64,000 bases of DNA from Clostridium acetobutylicum ATCC 824 (GCF_000008765.1 NC_003030.1:3630001-3694000), one strand, 5' to 3'; counted from the first letter of the stretch, positions 45,890 through 55,843 are shown. The notes: a model not told the origin generated them from the sequence alone. Program-made: numbers and translations.

Positions 45890-46621
45890 TTATTTCTCAC
45901 AGTAAATTTTAATTGCTTTTGAAATGAATTCTGCTGTCCCTTCACCATTACTGTCAATGTTTTTCTTAAAACGCTCATCTTCAACATACATATAACCTAG
46001 ACCCCTTAGAATATCATTTGTACAATTATAAAAGCTCTCTGTAATAAATAACTGCCACTCTTTAACAAGTTCCTGAACCTCTTTACTTTCAGGCGCTTTA
46101 TCCCTATTATCAGCAAAAGCCTTTAATATATTCTTACATTCATCGTTTATTTTTTGCCACTCCTCTCTACCGTAATTACTGGTTTTCTTCTCACTTTCGA
46201 TATAAGCGTCAGAACCTCCAAAACGCTCCTTAACTTCTTTTGCATACTTCTTTTTAGACTCTTCAATTTCGGTCATATCAAATTCTTCAAAACTCATTTT
46301 ACCTTCTCCTTTTATTGTATTTTCTACAAGAGTTATAAGCTTATCAATTCGCTCGCGCTTTTTAATAAGTAATTCTTTTTGCCTTTTTAATGCTTCTGCT
46401 GTGTCATATTGAGAACTTCTCATTATTTCTTTAATTTCATTAAGAGGAAATTCCAGTTCTCTAAAAAATAATATTTGCTGTAATTTAGAAAGGCTATTTT
46501 CATCGTATAAACGATATCCTGCTCCTGTAATTTCACTAGGTTTAAGCAATCCTATTTCATCGTAATAATGCAGCGTTCTTATGGTAATGCCAGTCAACTT
46601 TGCAACTTCATTAATCTTCAA
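45890..46621 (-). CDS. MerR-family regulator with TipAS antibiotic-recognition domain
   Basis: The N-terminus is a MerR winged helix (KINEVAKLTGITIRTLHYYD, then GYRLYDENSL) followed by a coiled-coil dimerisation helix. The C-terminal half (about 115-243) matches the TipAS domain, known from Streptomyces TipA for binding thiopeptides and from multidrug sensors of Firmicutes. The frame runs up to 46666. I place the start at TTG 46621 because AAAGGAGAGGA precedes it and the MerR domain begins immediately. No obvious target gene is adjacent. Confidence 0.88.
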   Translation of the reverse strand: MKINEVAKLTGITIRTLHYYDEIGLLKPSEITGAGYRLYDENSLSKLQQILFFRELEFPLNEIKEIMRSSQYDTAEALKRQKELLIKKRERIDKLITLVENTIKGEGKMSFEEFDMTEIEESKKKYAKEVKERFGGSDAYIESEKKTSNYGREEWQKINDECKNILKAFADNRDKAPESKEVQELVKEWQLFITESFYNCTNDILRGLGYMYVEDERFKKNIDSNGEGTAEFISKAIKIYCEK

Positions 46622-46706
46622 TTTTAGAAATCCTCTCCTTTCTTTCAGTATAGCTATACAATACACTATTACGTTACGTTAAAGTCAATAGTATAAATTA
46701 AATAGA

Positions 46707-46745
46707 AAGGAGAATCTTTTTTTCTAAAGATTCTCCTTCTTTTAT
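46707..46745 (-). terminator. Terminator of the chemoreceptor gene
   Basis: AAGGAGAATCTT / AAGATTCTCCTT perfect 12-bp stem with an 8-base T-rich loop, directly after the MCP stop. Confidence 0.75.
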
Positions 46746-48493
46746 TATACATTAAATTTGGATACCATTTTGTAAAGATTATCAGATCCTTCGTTAGTCG
46801 AATCAATGATTTTCACCAATTCATTTGCTCGATTTACTATTGAAGCTACCTTTTCAGCAATATTACCTGTACCAATTGCTCCCTCATTAGTTGCTTCGGC
46901 TATACTATTCATTGTCATAACCATATTCTGTATAGAAGATAATAGCTCTTCAGAAGTCGCACTGAAATCACTTACAATTTCGTTAACCAAGTCAGCATCA
47001 AGCTTATATTGATCTGTAGCCTCAAGCATTGTACGGTAATCATTATTAACCTCTTCTTCAACAAATTGGAGCAATTCATTGGAATTATCAGATAAACCTT
47101 CAACAGAATTTATAACCACCTTAGTAATTTCTTGAATTTTATTGACTGTTACCTTTGAATTTTCAGCAAGCTTTCTTATCTCCTCTGCAACAACTGCAAA
47201 TCCTTTACCAGCTTCACCTGCCCTTGCTGCTTCAATAGATGCATTAAGCGCAAGAAGATTCGTTTGAGAAGTTATTTGTAATATAGAATCAGTCAATTCA
47301 TTGATTTGCTCCACAGCTTTTGATTGCAACAAAGACTTCTCTAATTTTACTCTTACACTATCCATAACCTCTTCAGCGTTATTATACGAAACAGAAAAAT
47401 TTTCTTTTAACTCATGTGCACGTTTACTAATATCCCCTACTGACTTCGACCCTTCAAGTGCTTTACTTGCAATGTTGTTAAGCGCTTTTTCCATTTCCGT
47501 TGTGGTAGAATTCATCTCTTGAGTCGATGCTGCTGTTTCCTCCATACCAGCAGACAGTTCTTCTGTAGTTGACGATATATCTTCTAACTCTCCTTTGAGA
47601 TATGACACGCTTTTATTTGTTTCCTTTATTGTTGTTTTTAAACCTTCAGTTTCACCGACTACATTTTCTACAATACTTCTCATTTCCCTTCTAACACCAA
47701 TTTCTGCATTAATAATTTCAGCAAATTCATCTTTTTCTATTATATATTTTTCATAGCTTTTATCATATTTCAAATCGTACTCAGCAGTCTTATTCATTAG
47801 TCCCACTGCTGTTTTAGTTCTTTTTTTAACATTATTAATTAGATATATTCCAAGCAAAATGGATATAAGAATTGTTAAGGCTGAAATACTAATAATAATA
47901 TTTATAATATATCTTACATTGGCGTTGCTTTGAGCCATTATAGATTTATTATAATCGTCCATTACTTCTTCAATTTGATTGATAGATTCCCTAGCCATAT
48001 CGAAGTTTTCTTGATATTTGACTTTGTTAGTTAATACATTTTTATTCACATCGAAGAGTTTTGACCAATTAGCAAAATCTTTATCAAAGTTATCAAAAAG
48101 CTGAACTATCGTTAGCTTTGAGTCTTTATGCTTCATATTCGCAAACTTTTCTTTATCCTTATATAGTATATTTCTTGCTTTGTGCACTCTCTCAATTGTC
48201 TGATTATAGTTTTCTAAAAATGAATCCTTTGATTTGTTCAAACTTTCAACATCAGTGCTTTTCTCCATTTCCATTTGTGCAAATAGTGCCTGATAAAAAT
48301 CACGATCTGCATTATAAAGCCAATATTGACTTAAATGATTCTCTTCGTACAAGCTAGTAATTAGATGGTTATTAACTTTGTCTATATATCTTACGAAAAT
48401 ACCTGTGATTAGTATTAGTGACGCAACAGGTATTATTAAAGTGAATATCATTTTTACGCTTAACTTGATATTGTTCAATTTCATCTTCTTCAT
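46745..48493 (-). CDS. Methyl-accepting chemotaxis protein
   Basis: This is a membrane chemoreceptor of about 582 residues with an N-terminal transmembrane helix, an extracellular four-helix-bundle sensor (about 40-190) and a second transmembrane helix near 195-215. A long cytoplasmic coiled coil follows, containing the CheA/CheW-binding hairpin tip ([20 protein letters not shown]). It passes attractant or repellent signals to CheA. The start is ATG 48493, served by GAGAGGAG, rather than the upstream 48520. The ligand is unknown. It stands alone, with no other chemotaxis gene in the window. Confidence 0.93.
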   Translation of the reverse strand: MKKMKLNNIKLSVKMIFTLIIPVASLILITGIFVRYIDKVNNHLITSLYEENHLSQYWLYNADRDFYQALFAQMEMEKSTDVESLNKSKDSFLENYNQTIERVHKARNILYKDKEKFANMKHKDSKLTIVQLFDNFDKDFANWSKLFDVNKNVLTNKVKYQENFDMARESINQIEEVMDDYNKSIMAQSNANVRYIINIIISISALTILISILLGIYLINNVKKRTKTAVGLMNKTAEYDLKYDKSYEKYIIEKDEFAEIINAEIGVRREMRSIVENVVGETEGLKTTIKETNKSVSYLKGELEDISSTTEELSAGMEETAASTQEMNSTTTEMEKALNNIASKALEGSKSVGDISKRAHELKENFSVSYNNAEEVMDSVRVKLEKSLLQSKAVEQINELTDSILQITSQTNLLALNASIEAARAGEAGKGFAVVAEEIRKLAENSKVTVNKIQEITKVVINSVEGLSDNSNELLQFVEEEVNNDYRTMLEATDQYKLDADLVNEIVSDFSATSEELLSSIQNMVMTMNSIAEATNEGAIGTGNIAEKVASIVNRANELVKIIDSTNEGSDNLYKMVSKFNV

Positions 48494-48620
48494 TTGTTTT
48501 CTCCTCTCCAAATATTTCATAGTTGATATTTGGCACTTTAATAATTATTCTTGCTAGTAATTTCGTATAAATAAAATAATAGTTAAGCGGTAATTAATGC
48601 CTACATATATACTTTAATGA

Positions 48621-49109
48621 ACTTATAAAAACTCATATGGTTTATCCATAAGTATTTTTGCAATAATAATAGTTACAAGCAGAGACAGTGAAATGGATGA
48701 ACTAATGAGCATGAATTTAGGTGCAGATGACTTTATAACAAAACCCTACAATACTCAAATTCTTGTGGCAAGGATTGCATCCGTATTAAGAAGAGCTCAT
48801 GGTTCTAACTCTCTAGATACCATTTTTTATAATGATTTAAAACTCAATTTATCAAATGGCTCTATTACCTACCATGGTAATACAACAGAACTAACAAAAA
48901 ATGAACTTAAAATTCTTTCTTGTTTGATCAAGAACAAAGGGAAAATAGTGTCCAGAGATGACCTAATGAATTTTATGTGGAATTCAGATATATTCGTAGA
49001 TGATAACAATTTATCAGTTAACGTTACAATATTAAGAAAAAAACTCGAAGAAGTAGGAATGAAGGAAAACATAGAAACAAGACGTGGACTAGGATATATA
49101 ATGCCATGA
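48621..49109 (+). pseudogene. Truncated OmpR-family response regulator (Bce-type), remnant
   Basis: The receiver domain is cut. The frame begins after a stop at 48618-48620 and only its last part remains (IIIVTSRDSEMDELMSMNLGADDFITKPYN), so the phosphoacceptor Asp is missing. The OmpR winged helix (LTKNELKILSCLIKNKGKIVSRDDLM ... RRGLGY) is complete. The annotated-looking ATG 48693 has no ribosome site. The sequence type matches regulators of bacitracin- and peptide-responsive BceRS systems. The stop overlaps the next ATG by four bases, as in intact BceRS operons. Confidence 0.75.
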
Positions 49110-49204
49110 GTTTATTGGAATATTTAAAAAACAAATTTTTATTCTTATTAATTAATTTTGTATTATTCGTTATCGTATGCGGCATTATGAACCTCATTAA
49201 TAAT
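49106..49204 (+). pseudogene. N-terminal fragment of a Bce-type sensor histidine kinase
   Basis: Only about 33 residues remain (SLLEYLKNKFLFLLINFVLF...), the first membrane helix of an intramembrane-sensing kinase. After about 49200 the frame runs into sequence that reads as permease in another frame. The kinase core is entirely lost. Confidence 0.6.
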
Positions 49205-50412
49205 AGAAAATCCTATTATCTCAGCTTCCATATTTATTCTATCTGCTGTACTGTTAGGAGTGGCCTACAATTTAGTACTAAAAACAGGGTTAGATCCTAA
49301 AAATATTAAATTTACAACCTCCATTATACTTGGAGTTATAGGAACCTTATTGTTGTTTTTCAGTTTATCCAGCTTCTTTCTATATATTGTACGAAGGAAC
49401 AAAAATATTTACCTTAAAAATTTAAATATTTTTGTATTAAGGCAGATACACAACAAGATAACTACTAACTTTATATCAATGTCTGTAATATGCCTTATGC
49501 TCTTTCTAACTATTACACTTCTATTCACTATGTTCAGCTATAAAAGCAGCCTAGATAAGATGTTAAAAGGAAACACTACCTTCGATGCTTCAGCTCATCT
49601 TAATATCGATAGTAATAGTCAAAGCATGCAGAGTATTAAAACGTATCTAAATAAAATGAATTTTAAATTTAATAATTATGAAAGGTATACTTTTTATAAT
49701 GAGTACCAACTTGATATACAGCCAAATAATTTGTTCAAAAGTTATTTAGACATAAAAAATAAAACTGCTTCTGAAAAATACTTTTTGGAAGTTCCCATAT
49801 CAGCTGTAAAAATATCTGAATATAATTCAATACGAAGGTTAAACGGACAGCAAGGTATTACTATAAAGGATAACGAGCTGTTAGTTGCATCCAATTATAA
49901 AGAGCTTAATAGCGCTGTAGATAAATTCATACAAAACAAAAATCTATTAATATAGACGGTAAAGCTTACAGAATTAAAAATGAGACTCCAATTAAAGATA
50001 ATATTACTACAGGGTCTGAGTTAAATTCCTTTTACTTCATAATCCCTGATAACTTCAGTGGAAATCTCAAGTTATACTCTACAGGATTCAATGTAATGTT
50101 CCCCAAAAATAATACCGAAAAATCAGAGGCGAGATTTAAAAACTTATTTAAAAGCTTCGGTAAGAACAATTACGAGAACAGTCCTACATTCCTATCTTTG
50201 GAAATACAATAAAACAAGTACATGGACTAGTATATGGTTGGTCAACAATCGTTGTATTTATTGGAATATACTTAGGCATAGTATTTTTGATATCAAGTGC
50301 AGCAGTATTAGCTCTGCAACAACTATCAGAAGCAAGTGACAGCCTTAATAGATACAATTCCTTAAAGAAAATAGGTGTTACTCATAAGAATGTAATAAAA
50401 AACAGTAATTAA
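49203..50412 (+). pseudogene. Remnant of a BceB-type ABC transporter permease
   Basis: From about 49203 the sequence encodes FtsX-like permease segments in at least three successive frames. These are membrane helices plus part of the large extracellular domain to 49955 (PIISASIFILSAVLLGV ... LDKMLKGNTTFDAS), then an extracellular part from about 49945 to 50210 (INIDGKAYRIKNETPIKDN), then a helix and coupling segment to 50412 (NTIKQVHGLVYGWSTIVVFI ... YNSLKKIGVTH). The beginning, the C-terminal helices and the partner ATPase gene are missing. This is a decayed gene. Confidence 0.75.
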
Positions 50413-50457
50413 GTATGTCTACTCTCATGGAATTTTATTTTGATTATTACACAGCTT

Positions 50458-51039
50458 CTATAAATGCTTTATTCCTTCAAATGCATAATTTATAATTTCT
50501 TTTACAAAAGCCACATCAATCTTTTCTCCAGTTATTAATAATCTATAGAATATAGGACCCCAAATTAAATCAATAATCACCTCAATGTTCAAATCCTTTT
50601 TTAGCTCTCCCCTTAAAATTCCTCGTTCTAGAATTTTTTTTGAAATACTTCGGCGAGGTGTAAAATACGCCTTACGATAAATATCAGCTAATTTAGGATC
50701 ATATTGTCCTTCAGCTATTATTTCAGTAATTACACTCCCTTTTCTGCTCGTTAGAAACTTTGTAAAGTTATCCACTTGAATAAACATATCTTGAATAGTT
50801 GATCCAGTATCAGGTATTGGAAGTTCTACATTAGTAGTATTTAAGAATCCATCAATAATCACAGCCGCTTTATTAGGCCACCATTTATAAATAGTAGCTT
50901 TACTTACATTAGCTCTTTCAGCAATCTTTTCAACAGTTATTTCTGCGAACCCATTTTCAATTAATAATTCATATGCAGCATTAAGAATATCTGATTTTGT
51001 TTTTTCACTTCGAGGACGTCCTAACTTTTTATCCATCAT
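50458..51039 (-). CDS. TetR-family repressor of the divergent MFS operon
   Basis: This regulator of about 193 residues has the TetR helix-turn-helix (ITVEKIAERANVSKATIYKWWPNK) after a basic GRPRSEKTK arm, and a helical ligand-binding domain. It faces the MFS gene across 189 bases that hold two palindromic sites flanking the MFS -10 region. I choose ATG 51039, which has GGAGG 5 bases upstream, over 51051. Autoregulation through the same sites is likely. Confidence 0.92.
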   Translation of the reverse strand: MMDKKLGRPRSEKTKSDILNAAYELLIENGFAEITVEKIAERANVSKATIYKWWPNKAAVIIDGFLNTTNVELPIPDTGSTIQDMFIQVDNFTKFLTSRKGSVITEIIAEGQYDPKLADIYRKAYFTPRRSISKKILERGILRGELKKDLNIEVIIDLIWGPIFYRLLITGEKIDVAFVKEIINYAFEGIKHL

Positions 51040-51133
51040 AATTACCTCCATGACAATCTATCTATAAGTATGCATTTAATAAACTATACGTATATTATAA
51101 TATATATTTTTCTATTTTCAACATAAATCCCTC

Positions 51134-51188
51134 TTTACAAAACTAAACGTTTAGTATATTATATATTTATAAACTGAACGTTTAGTTT
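51134..51188 (+). promoter_or_regulatory. MFS promoter with two TetR-type operators
   Basis: TTTACA (51134-51139) and TATTAT (51157-51162) are 17 bp apart. The perfect palindrome ACTAAACGTTTAGT (51142-51155) fills the spacer. A second, almost perfect copy, AAACTGAACGTTTAGTTT, follows at 51171-51188. Repressor binding would block polymerase directly. Confidence 0.85.
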
Positions 51189-51228
51189 CTTTATCGTTAA
51201 TTCTATTTATTAAAAGGAGTGGATTATC

Positions 51229-52413
51229 ATGGAAAACTTAAATAATGATCTTATGGAGAATAAATCTATATTGAATAAGTTATTAATTATGGTTATGTCT
51301 ATAGCCTGTGGACTTACTGTTGCAAATTTATATTATATACAACCATTGCTGGCGGATATATCTAAGACATTTAATGTAAGTGAAATTAGTGTAGGCTCTG
51401 CAGCAATGCTTACACAAATAGGATATGCAGTTGGAATGGTATTGATATTGCCCCTAGGAGATATAAAAGAAAGGCGAAATTTGATAACTACGATACTTCT
51501 GTTTTCAGTAATCTCTCTTGCAAGTATGTTTTTTTCGAGTAATATCTATATTTTAACAATTTCTTCTTTTGCAGTTGGATTTACTTCTATCATCCCTCAG
51601 CTTATCATCCCATTAGCTGCTCAGTTATCAAATCAAAAGGATAGAGGCCGAATAATAGGGACAGTTATGAGCGGTTTATTAATCGGTATATTAGTATCGC
51701 GTACATTCAGCGGTATTTTAGGTGCTTATTGGGGCTGGAGAGTAGTGTATATTATTGCAGCTATTATGATGATATTTCTTATGATTGCCTTAAGAAAGTT
51801 ACTACCTGTAAGTAAACCATCCTCTAACGTTAAATATATTGAGCTATTAAAATCAATGTTCCAATTAATAAAAAGTGAACCTGTTTTAAGAGAAGCATCT
51901 ATCAATGGAGCTATGATGTTTGCAGCTTTTAGTGCATTTTGGACATCACTTACATTTTTACTCCAAAGTCCTCATTATAATATGGGCTCTCAGGCAGCTG
52001 GTTTATTTGGATTAGTTGGCGTTAGTGGTGCCTTAGCAGCTCCTTTAGTTGGAAGAATAGCTGATAAGAAGGGTCCTAGATTTATTATAGGCATTTGTAT
52101 ACCTATTATAACAATTTCCTATTTACTATTTCTCTTGCTTGGATTTAAAATATTTGGATTAATTTTAGGAGTTATGCTACTTGATCTAGGAGTTCAATCT
52201 GGAAATGTTTCCAATCAGACTAGAGTACATTCTTTAAATGAAAAAATGCGCAACAGAATTAATACTGTCTATATGGTAAGCTTTTTTCTTGGAGGAGCAT
52301 TCGGTTCTTTTATGGGTTCTTTTACTTATGTACACTTTGGATGGTACGGAGTATGTATTTTCGGAATATCAACTCAAATTATAACATTTATTATCCATAA
52401 AATCACAAAATAA
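51229..52413 (+). CDS. MFS transporter, DHA1-like efflux permease
   Basis: This 394-residue, 12-helix major facilitator protein has the N-terminal GLTVANLYYIQPLLADISKTF of the YitG/YnfM-like group, the loop motif LPLGDIKERRNLI, and the C-terminal repeat loop GRIADKKGPRF. It is expected to export a small toxic molecule, with expression controlled by the adjacent TetR protein. It is followed after 34 bases by a ferredoxin-nitroreductase gene, probably in the same operon, so the system may couple export with reduction of the toxicant. Confidence 0.92.
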   Translation: MENLNNDLMENKSILNKLLIMVMSIACGLTVANLYYIQPLLADISKTFNVSEISVGSAAMLTQIGYAVGMVLILPLGDIKERRNLITTILLFSVISLASMFFSSNIYILTISSFAVGFTSIIPQLIIPLAAQLSNQKDRGRIIGTVMSGLLIGILVSRTFSGILGAYWGWRVVYIIAAIMMIFLMIALRKLLPVSKPSSNVKYIELLKSMFQLIKSEPVLREASINGAMMFAAFSAFWTSLTFLLQSPHYNMGSQAAGLFGLVGVSGALAAPLVGRIADKKGPRFIIGICIPIITISYLLFLLLGFKIFGLILGVMLLDLGVQSGNVSNQTRVHSLNEKMRNRINTVYMVSFFLGGAFGSFMGSFTYVHFGWYGVCIFGISTQIITFIIHKITK

Positions 52414-52447
52414 CTTTACTAGAGAGATTCTTAGGAGGAATAGAAAA

Positions 52448-53257
52448 ATGAATTTAATAACTGTAAATCATGATAAGTGTGTCAAATGTGGAATTTGTGT
52501 AAATGAATGCCCTGAGCAAATAATAAAAATGAAAGAAAATAGTCCAGAAGATGTTTGTCCTCAAAAATGTATCGCCTGCGGACATTGTGTAGCTGTTTGT
52601 CCAAAAGAAGCTATTGATAATGTAAAAACACCATTAATCAATCAAAAAAGTTCAAAAAAGTTTTCAAAATTGACCCCTGCAGAGGCAGAAAACTTTCTTC
52701 GTTCAAGACGTTCAATTCGATCTTATAAGAAAACTTCTGTTCCAAGAGAAAAATTAATGGAACTTGTTAATATTGCCCACTTTGCTCCTACTGGAAGTAA
52801 TCTACAGAGCGTATCTTATATTATAATAGACGATAGAAATATACTTAATATGGCTATTGAACTTACTGCTAAAGAATTGGAACGTGATGAATTGTTAAGT
52901 AAGAGGTATGCTGCCTATATCGAATCTTATCTTAGTAAAGGAATTGATTCTATATTAAGAGGGGCCCCTTGCCTTGTCCTAGCAACTGCTGATGTAGATT
53001 TCCCACGTGGAAGAGAGAATTCTATTTTTTCATTAGCATATATGGAACTATACGCACCTACGCTTGGATTGGGTTCATGTTGGGCTGGAGTTTTTGAAAA
53101 AATTGCACTTAAGGATAATTCTCCGATGCTTAAATTATTTAACGTTCCTAAAGGTAAAAAAATAACTGGTGCTGTTATGGTAGGATATCCAAAATATAAT
53201 TATCCAAGATTAGTAGATAGAAACCCGTTAGAGGTCAACTTTTACCAATCTAAGTGA
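52448..53257 (+). CDS. Ferredoxin-nitroreductase fusion protein
   Basis: This 269-residue protein has two N-terminal [4Fe-4S] ferredoxin motifs (CVKCGICVNECP and CIACGHCVAVCP, residues about 10-55). A nitroreductase domain follows from about 85 (RRSIRSYKKTSVPREKL, HFAPTGSNLQS) with the FMN-binding GLGSCWAG segment. Electrons probably pass from the clusters to FMN, reducing nitro or quinone compounds. AGGAGG precedes the ATG. It is likely co-transcribed with the MFS exporter under TetR control. Confidence 0.93.
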   Translation: MNLITVNHDKCVKCGICVNECPEQIIKMKENSPEDVCPQKCIACGHCVAVCPKEAIDNVKTPLINQKSSKKFSKLTPAEAENFLRSRRSIRSYKKTSVPREKLMELVNIAHFAPTGSNLQSVSYIIIDDRNILNMAIELTAKELERDELLSKRYAAYIESYLSKGIDSILRGAPCLVLATADVDFPRGRENSIFSLAYMELYAPTLGLGSCWAGVFEKIALKDNSPMLKLFNVPKGKKITGAVMVGYPKYNYPRLVDRNPLEVNFYQSK

Positions 53258-53267
53258 AAACTTAAAC

Positions 53268-53320
53268 TTATCACAAGGACTACTCTATTACAGTAAATCC
53301 TTGTGATAATTATAACTTTC
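53268..53320 (+). terminator. Terminator of the MFS-nitroreductase operon
   Basis: TTATCACAAGGA / TCCTTGTGATAA perfect 12-bp arms around an 18-base loop, followed by a T-rich stretch. Confidence 0.75.
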
Positions 53321-53453
53321 CTTTTTAATTTTATCTTTTTTACTTTTTCTTACTAATTTCAAGAATAATAACCTTGATTTTTCGTAACATAGACTTTTTT
53401 AATACTGTCCTTCTATATTTATTTTTCAATATTTAATTTTCTTCTTAATATAT

Positions 53454-54329
53454 CTATTCTATAAAACCTCTTTGTTTGAGTAATGTCTCAGTATCACTCC
53501 ACAGCTTATTTTGCATTACTTTATCACCGCCTGGATATATTGGACTTATAGGGTTCCCTGTTATTACATTAAAATATCCACCCGTTACACTATTATATTG
53601 GGCATCTATGGATAAACGAAGTATAATATCTGCTCCTTTACGTGGATCTCCTATATGAAAAAATTTTAATATGCGTTCAAGTGCAGTAGCAAACCATAGT
53701 TCTCGTCCAAGTCCCGTAACATTAAAGCCTGGATTAAGCGCATTAACTATAATTCCCGTTCCTGAAAGTCGACGTGCTAGTTCTGCAGTAAACATAATAT
53801 TCAATAATTTAGTTTTTCCATAAATCGCAGACGACTCTCTAGATGTAAATTCTGATATATCTGTCAAATCTCCTGGTAACTTAAGCTCACCATGGTTACG
53901 AGACGCTTCAGACGCAACATTTACAATCCGCGCATTCCTTGATGCAATTAAAGATTGGAGTAAGGTATTAGTTAATAACCATGGTGCTAAATAGTTAACC
54001 GCCATCATCTCTGCAAGCCCATCGGAAGTTACTCTCTGCTCGAACGCATGGAGTCCAGCATTATTTACTAGGACATCAATCCTAGGGTGAACAGCTTTAA
54101 TCTCCTCGCCAACCCTTTTTACGTCTCTCATTACTGACAAATCCCCAAAGAAAAAGTCAATTTTAGCTTTAGGGTTAATACTCTCAAGCATTTTTTTAGT
54201 TGCTTCAGCTCGTTCCTTGTTTCTTGCTGTTAATATCAAATGCGCATCTCTCTTTACTAATTCAATTGCCACTAATTTTCCAAGTCCACTTGTAGCTCCA
54301 GTAATTGCAATAGTCCTGAATTTTTCCAT
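53454..54329 (-). CDS. Short-chain dehydrogenase/reductase, retinol-dehydrogenase-like
   Basis: This SDR of about 291 residues has TGATSGLG for the cofactor, VNNAGLHAF, and the active-site pair in IYGKTKLLN, with the longer C-terminal region typical of the WWOX/retinol-dehydrogenase-like subgroup. The substrate is unknown. ATG 54329 is chosen because AGGAGG overlaps the alternative ATG at 54335. It is divergent from a MarR gene, and the shared promoter region has two operators, so it is the probable MarR target. Confidence 0.9.
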   Translation of the reverse strand: MEKFRTIAITGATSGLGKLVAIELVKRDAHLILTARNKERAEATKKMLESINPKAKIDFFFGDLSVMRDVKRVGEEIKAVHPRIDVLVNNAGLHAFEQRVTSDGLAEMMAVNYLAPWLLTNTLLQSLIASRNARIVNVASEASRNHGELKLPGDLTDISEFTSRESSAIYGKTKLLNIMFTAELARRLSGTGIIVNALNPGFNVTGLGRELWFATALERILKFFHIGDPRKGADIILRLSIDAQYNSVTGGYFNVITGNPISPIYPGGDKVMQNKLWSDTETLLKQRGFIE

Positions 54330-54400
54330 AGACATCCTCCTGTAGTAATGCAGTATAATATAGAACTCATTATATGTTTTTTACAATATATTTTAATTCC

Positions 54401-54472
54401 TTGACATGATTTAGATAATTAAATATACTTGATATATGTCAAGTATATATTTTTATTTGATATATGTCAAAT
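54401..54472. promoter_or_regulatory. Back-to-back promoters with two MarR-type operators
   Basis: Plus strand: TTGACA (54401-54406), 17 bp, TATACT (54424-54429) for marR. Minus strand: TTGACA (54465-54470), 17 bp, TATACT (54442-54447) for the SDR gene. Two 18-base near-palindromes with the core TTGATATATGTCAA (54427-54444 and 54455-54472), 28 bases apart, overlap the plus -10 and both elements of the minus promoter. Confidence 0.88.
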
Positions 54473-54506
54473 ACTTTTTATTAAATTAATTCAATCGAGG
54501 TAAACT

Positions 54507-54971
54507 ATGAATAACAATACTCAAAATAAAACTGATAATAGAATTCAATTAGAACTCAAGCTAGGAGAACAGCTAAATGTAATTATAAATGCCTCACATG
54601 CACTTAATGTGAAAACTGCAGCACATTTCGATTCTACATTACAACCTGCTGCTTTTCTAATAGTTCGTTGGCTATTTTCATTTGGTCCAACGAATGCAAC
54701 GGTTCTATCAAAATCAATAGCTATGGATCGTAGTTCTGTTAGTCGCCTTGTAAATCAACTAAAGAATATGGGCTATGTAAAAAGCGAACAATCTCCAAGT
54801 GATCGGAGAGGCGTACTTCTATCCTTAACTGAACTAGGTCATCAAAGAACAATGAATGCTTTAAAAGAAAAAGAATCTGCTTTCTATGAACGAATTGCAA
54901 AATGGGATGATTCCAAACTTGAGAGCTTTATCGAGCTCCTCATGGATTTTAACGGCTTGGAAAATAAGTAA
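54507..54971 (+). CDS. MarR-family regulator
   Basis: This 154-residue winged-helix regulator has the recognition region ATVLSKSIAMDRSSVSRLVNQLKNMGYVKSEQSPSDRRGVLLSLT, including the DRR wing motif. It should bind the tandem sites in its own divergent promoter and control both itself and the SDR gene. A strong terminator follows. Confidence 0.92.
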   Translation: MNNNTQNKTDNRIQLELKLGEQLNVIINASHALNVKTAAHFDSTLQPAAFLIVRWLFSFGPTNATVLSKSIAMDRSSVSRLVNQLKNMGYVKSEQSPSDRRGVLLSLTELGHQRTMNALKEKESAFYERIAKWDDSKLESFIELLMDFNGLENK

Positions 54972-55033
54972 CATTGTATCTTTCATCAAGTATACTTCTT
55001 ATCTTAAATTTAATGCTACTATTGCTTTTAATG

Positions 55034-55092
55034 AAAATCTCCGTTATTTATGGTACAGTTTTCTGTAACGTGGATAACGGAGATTTTTTTCT
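55034..55092 (+). terminator. Terminator of the marR gene
   Basis: AAAATCTCCGTTAT pairs perfectly with ATAACGGAGATTTT and is followed by a run of T. Confidence 0.85.
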
Positions 55093-55126
55093 TTATTAAC
55101 TTCAATAATACCTTTAACTTTAAAGC

Positions 55127-55762
55127 TTATCTTATAAAGTTGGTAAATATTTTTTCTTCTATTTCATTTTCCTTTACATTATTTTTGCTAGAATCAATCG
55201 TCTTCAATAGCCATGCCATATTTTTTCCTAGAACTCTCATGATCTGCATTCCCTCTTCATCTTGTGTTGCTTCTCCAGGTTTTGTACCATGAATTACATT
55301 CCAATAATTTGATGTTGGCATCATCATCTCAGAATAATTGATATAGTTATTTAGTTGATTGAATACCGGAATACCGCCTGATCTTCTTACAGCAACAACA
55401 CTTGCTCCTACCTTATGTCTAAGCATTCCGTTATTTACAGATGTAACCAAAAACGCACGATCTAAAAATGATTTCATTGTTCCTGCAATGGCTGAATAAT
55501 GTACAGGAGAACCTAGAATAATTCCATCAGCTTCCTTCATCTTTTGAATCCAATCATTAACCTCATCATTCTTCATAACACATCGTTCGTTCATGTTTCT
55601 GCTGCATCCTCCGCAGTCCAGGCATCCACGTATTACCTTATTTCCCACATGAATAATTTCTACCTCTATATTTTCTTTCTCTAACTCTGCCGCTACAGCT
55701 TTTATCGCCTCATTAGTATTTCCATTCTTTTTCGGACTTCCATTAAAAGCAACTACTTTCAT
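55127..55762 (-). CDS. Flavodoxin-fold NAD(P)H oxidoreductase with Cys-rich insert
   Basis: This 211-residue FMN-binding flavodoxin-like protein has the phosphate loop NGSPKKNGNTNEA, the cysteine-rich loop GCLDCGGCSRNMNERC typical of iron-sulfur flavoprotein relatives, and the SPVHYSAIAGTMKSFLDR segment. It probably reduces quinones or other electrophiles and may carry a [4Fe-4S] cluster. It is divergent from the HxlR gene at 56027, with an HxlR-type site between them. Confidence 0.9.
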   Translation of the reverse strand: MKVVAFNGSPKKNGNTNEAIKAVAAELEKENIEVEIIHVGNKVIRGCLDCGGCSRNMNERCVMKNDEVNDWIQKMKEADGIILGSPVHYSAIAGTMKSFLDRAFLVTSVNNGMLRHKVGASVVAVRRSGGIPVFNQLNNYINYSEMMMPTSNYWNVIHGTKPGEATQDEEGMQIMRVLGKNMAWLLKTIDSSKNNVKENEIEEKIFTNFIR

Positions 55763-55827
55763 ATATATACCTCCATATAATTTGTTTTCAAATATGTGTC
55801 CATTATATAGTTCAATAATACAAGTGC

Positions 55828-55843
55828 CAAGTACGCACTTTTT
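55828..55843. promoter_or_regulatory. HxlR-type operator-like motif, flavodoxin/hxlR divergon 1
   Basis: CAAGTACGCACTTTTT lies in the gap between the divergent flavodoxin and HxlR genes. A further palindrome CTTAC-N6-GTAAG lies at 55854-55869. The motif recurs before phzF (12630) and, in part, at 61854. Confidence 0.55.

Noticed and set aside
48693-49109. A functional 138-residue response regulator
   Set aside because: No ribosome site precedes the ATG, the receiver domain lacks its phosphorylation site, and the following kinase is destroyed.
49106-49300. A genuine 64-residue membrane protein
   Set aside because: Its first half is a kinase fragment and its second half is out-of-frame permease sequence.
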